Shown: positions 8,151 to 9,763 of the stretch, one piece after another
How the letters are laid out: each line of letters starts with the position of its first letter
Position numbering within the stretch: position 1 is the stretch's first letter
From: Friedmanniella sp.
GTDB taxonomy: Bacteria > Actinomycetota > Actinomycetes > Propionibacteriales > Propionibacteriaceae
Assembly: GCA_025964935.1 (NCBI GenBank)
Contig: JAOPXW010000103.1
Coordinates: 1 to 9,763, forward strand
Direction of reading: 5' to 3'
DNA: 9,763 nucleotides
Made by a program: the position numbers and the translations under genes
The notes under the pieces: model-generated
Told to the model about the DNA's origin: nothing
The model's input: only the letters and a program-made list of their open reading frames with translations
Database searches by the model: none

Positions 8151-8180
8151 AACGTAGGGGGCCGCACAGCAGATTGACAA
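8151..8180 (-). promoter_or_regulatory. Sigma-70-like promoter of the S8 protease gene
   Basis: TTGTCA (8175-8180, five of six matches to the -35 consensus) and TACGTT (8151-8156, TANNNT) are separated by 18 bp. Transcription would start about 29 nt before the ATG. This is the best promoter in the window and suggests a vegetative sigma factor. It lies in the 94-bp gap after dop, so the protease gene can be expressed apart from dop. Confidence 0.6.
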
Positions 8181-8209
8181 GGACCTGGCCGAGATTGGTC
8201 CCGCCGGGA

Positions 8210-9736
8210 TCAGCGGCCGAGGCGCGCGAACAGCTCGGAGACGCTCCGGCACTGGTCCAGCATCTCGCCCACCTGCTGGCGGGTGCCCCGCAGCGGGTCC
8301 AGCAGCGGGACCCGCTGCAGCGCGGATCGGCCCGGCACGTCGAAGATGACCGAGTCCCACGAGGCCGCCACCACCGAGGACCCGAACTTGTCCATCACCC
8401 GGCCCCGGAAGTAGGCCCGGGTGTCGGTGGGTGGGTGCAGCCGGGAGGTCTCGATCTCCTCGTCGGTGACCAGCCGCTCCATCTTGCCCTTGCCGACCAG
8501 CGCCGTGTACAGGCTGCGTCGCGGGTCGACGTCGCTGTACTGGAGGTCGATCAGGGCCAGCTTGGGCGCCGACCAGCTCAGCCCGTCGCGGGCCCGGTAG
8601 GACTCCATCAGCGCCAGCTTCGCGACCCAGTCCAGCCGGCCGGCCAGGGCCGTGATGTCGGTCCGGAGGTCGTCGAGGACGCCCTGCCAGCGGGCGAAGA
8701 TGTCCAACGCCTCGAGCCGCGCCGCCTCCGGCAGCTCCCCCTCGACCCGGTCCAGGTGCCGACGGCAGGCCTGCAGGTAGATCTCCTGCAGGTCGACCGC
8801 GGTGAGGTGCCGGCCGTCGGCCAGGGCCAGCGTCTGGCGACAGCCGAGGTCGTGGCTCACCGTCCGCATCGCGGTCACCGGGCCCAGCAGCCGGAGGTCC
8901 TCACCCAGCTCGCCGGCCTCGATCACCCGCAGCACCCAGGACGCGGTGCCCACCTTGAGGTAGGTCGAGACCTCCGACAGGTTGGCGTCGCCGGTGATCA
9001 CGTGCAGCCGGCGGTGCCGGCTCGCGTCGGCGTGCGGCTCGTCGCGGGTGTTGATGATCGGCCGGTTCAGGGTGGTCTCGAGCCCGACCTCGGCCTCGAA
9101 GAAGTCGGCCCGCTGGCTGATCTGGAACCCCGGCTGCTGGCTGGACTGGCCCAGCCCCACCCGCCCGGAGCCGGTCACGACCTGGCGCGAGACCAGGAAC
9201 GCCGTGAACTGGGTGACCACCCGGTCGAACGGGGTCCGTCGGTCGAGCAGGTAGTTCTCGTGGGTCCCGTACGAGGCCCCCTTGCCGTCGGTGTTGTTCT
9301 TGTAGAGCCGGACCGGGCGGCCGAGCGCCTGGGTGGCCCGCTGGGCCGCGATGGCCATCACCTTGTCGCCGGCCTTGTCGAACCGGACCACGTCCAGGGC
9401 CGAGGTGACCTCCGGGCCGCTGTACTCGGGGTGGGCGTGGTCGACGTAGAGGCGCGCGCCGTTGGTCAGGATCAGGTTGGCCATGCCGAGGTCGGAGTCG
9501 GTGAGCTGGTCGGGGTGCGCGGTGGCCCGGCTCACCTCGTAGCCGCGGACATCACGGAGCGGCGTCTCGGTCTCGTAGTCCCACCCGGCGGCCTGCCCGG
9601 CCACCGCGGCCCCGTACGCCTTGACCACGTGGTTGGACAGCTGCATCGGGTGCAGGTCCTCCTCGGCGGCGCTGCCGAAGCGGCCCGTGGGGGCGCCGAG
9701 CAGCGAGATCCCGTACTCGGTCTCGACCCCCATCAC
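8210..9736 (-). CDS. dop: Dop, Pup deamidase and depupylase (5' end uncertain)
   Basis: Dop deamidates the C-terminal Gln of Pup to Glu and also cleaves Pup from tagged proteins, with ATP as cofactor. It has the carboxylate-amine ligase-like fold shared with PafA. From the GTG at 9734-9736 it has 508 residues. It opens with MGVETEYGIS (metal/ATP-binding Glu) and has ARLYVDHAHPEYS at 94-106 with the presumed catalytic Asp99. YKNNTDGKGASYGTHENYL, SGRVGLG, NTRDEPHAD and the C-terminal TDTRAYFRG and AASWDSVIFD blocks follow. HAHPEYS and GTHENYL mark Dop and not PafA. Residues about 14-32 fit the variable Dop loop. The frame is open to the right edge (GGAGRRPTR before Val-Met) and homologues carry a few residues before this motif, so the true start may lie outside the window. 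No SD is visible before 9736. Confidence 0.95.
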   Translation of the reverse strand: MMGVETEYGISLLGAPTGRFGSAAEEDLHPMQLSNHVVKAYGAAVAGQAAGWDYETETPLRDVRGYEVSRATAHPDQLTDSDLGMANLILTNGARLYVDHAHPEYSGPEVTSALDVVRFDKAGDKVMAIAAQRATQALGRPVRLYKNNTDGKGASYGTHENYLLDRRTPFDRVVTQFTAFLVSRQVVTGSGRVGLGQSSQQPGFQISQRADFFEAEVGLETTLNRPIINTRDEPHADASRHRRLHVITGDANLSEVSTYLKVGTASWVLRVIEAGELGEDLRLLGPVTAMRTVSHDLGCRQTLALADGRHLTAVDLQEIYLQACRRHLDRVEGELPEAARLEALDIFARWQGVLDDLRTDITALAGRLDWVAKLALMESYRARDGLSWSAPKLALIDLQYSDVDPRRSLYTALVGKGKMERLVTDEEIETSRLHPPTDTRAYFRGRVMDKFGSSVVAASWDSVIFDVPGRSALQRVPLLDPLRGTRQQVGEMLDQCRSVSELFARLGR

Positions 9737-9763
9737 CCGGGTGGGCCGCCGCCCCGCCCCCCC

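Noticed and set aside
8199..8210. Small dyad TCCCGCCGGGA just after dop as a dop terminator
   Set aside because: As RNA it gives only a 4-bp stem with a 3-nt loop and no T-tract, too weak to call.

Overview
The window comes from a high-GC actinobacterium. GC is high at third codon positions, nearly all stops are TGA, GTG starts are common, and there is a Pup-proteasome locus, which among bacteria is mainly actinobacterial. Apart from the last codons of a plus-strand gene at the left edge, every gene lies on the minus strand, so transcription runs from high to low coordinates.

In transcription order (right to left) the window holds dop (Pup deamidase/depupylase, cut or nearly cut by the right edge), a secreted subtilisin-family (S8) protease with its own sigma-70-like promoter, strong SD and a 3' hairpin, and a 234-bp non-coding interval with three inverted repeats. 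Then come pup, prcB, prcA, tyrA, cmk, plsC, der and a tRNA-Pro(GGG). A hairpin separates the tRNA from the convergent plus-strand gene.

The genes form two functional groups. Dop converts the C-terminal Gln of Pup to Glu so that Pup can be ligated to target proteins, and it also removes Pup; PrcA and PrcB form the 20S core that degrades tagged proteins. The ligase PafA and the ATPase Mpa/ARC are not in the window. The second group is the familiar actinobacterial housekeeping run of prephenate dehydrogenase, cytidylate kinase, PlsC-like acyltransferase and ribosome-assembly GTPase Der. The groups are joined directly: pup/prcB, prcB/prcA and prcA/tyrA each share a 4-bp stop/start overlap, as do cmk/plsC.

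Two things stand out. First, der carries an in-frame amber codon inside the P-loop of its second GTPase domain, with intact sequence on both sides. This is a sequencing error, a true lesion in a normally essential gene, or recoding. Second, a secreted subtilase with its own regulatory signals sits between dop and pup. I found no CRISPR array, insertion sequence or phage gene. I found nothing I would call a wholly new system; the proteasome locus itself is of a known type.
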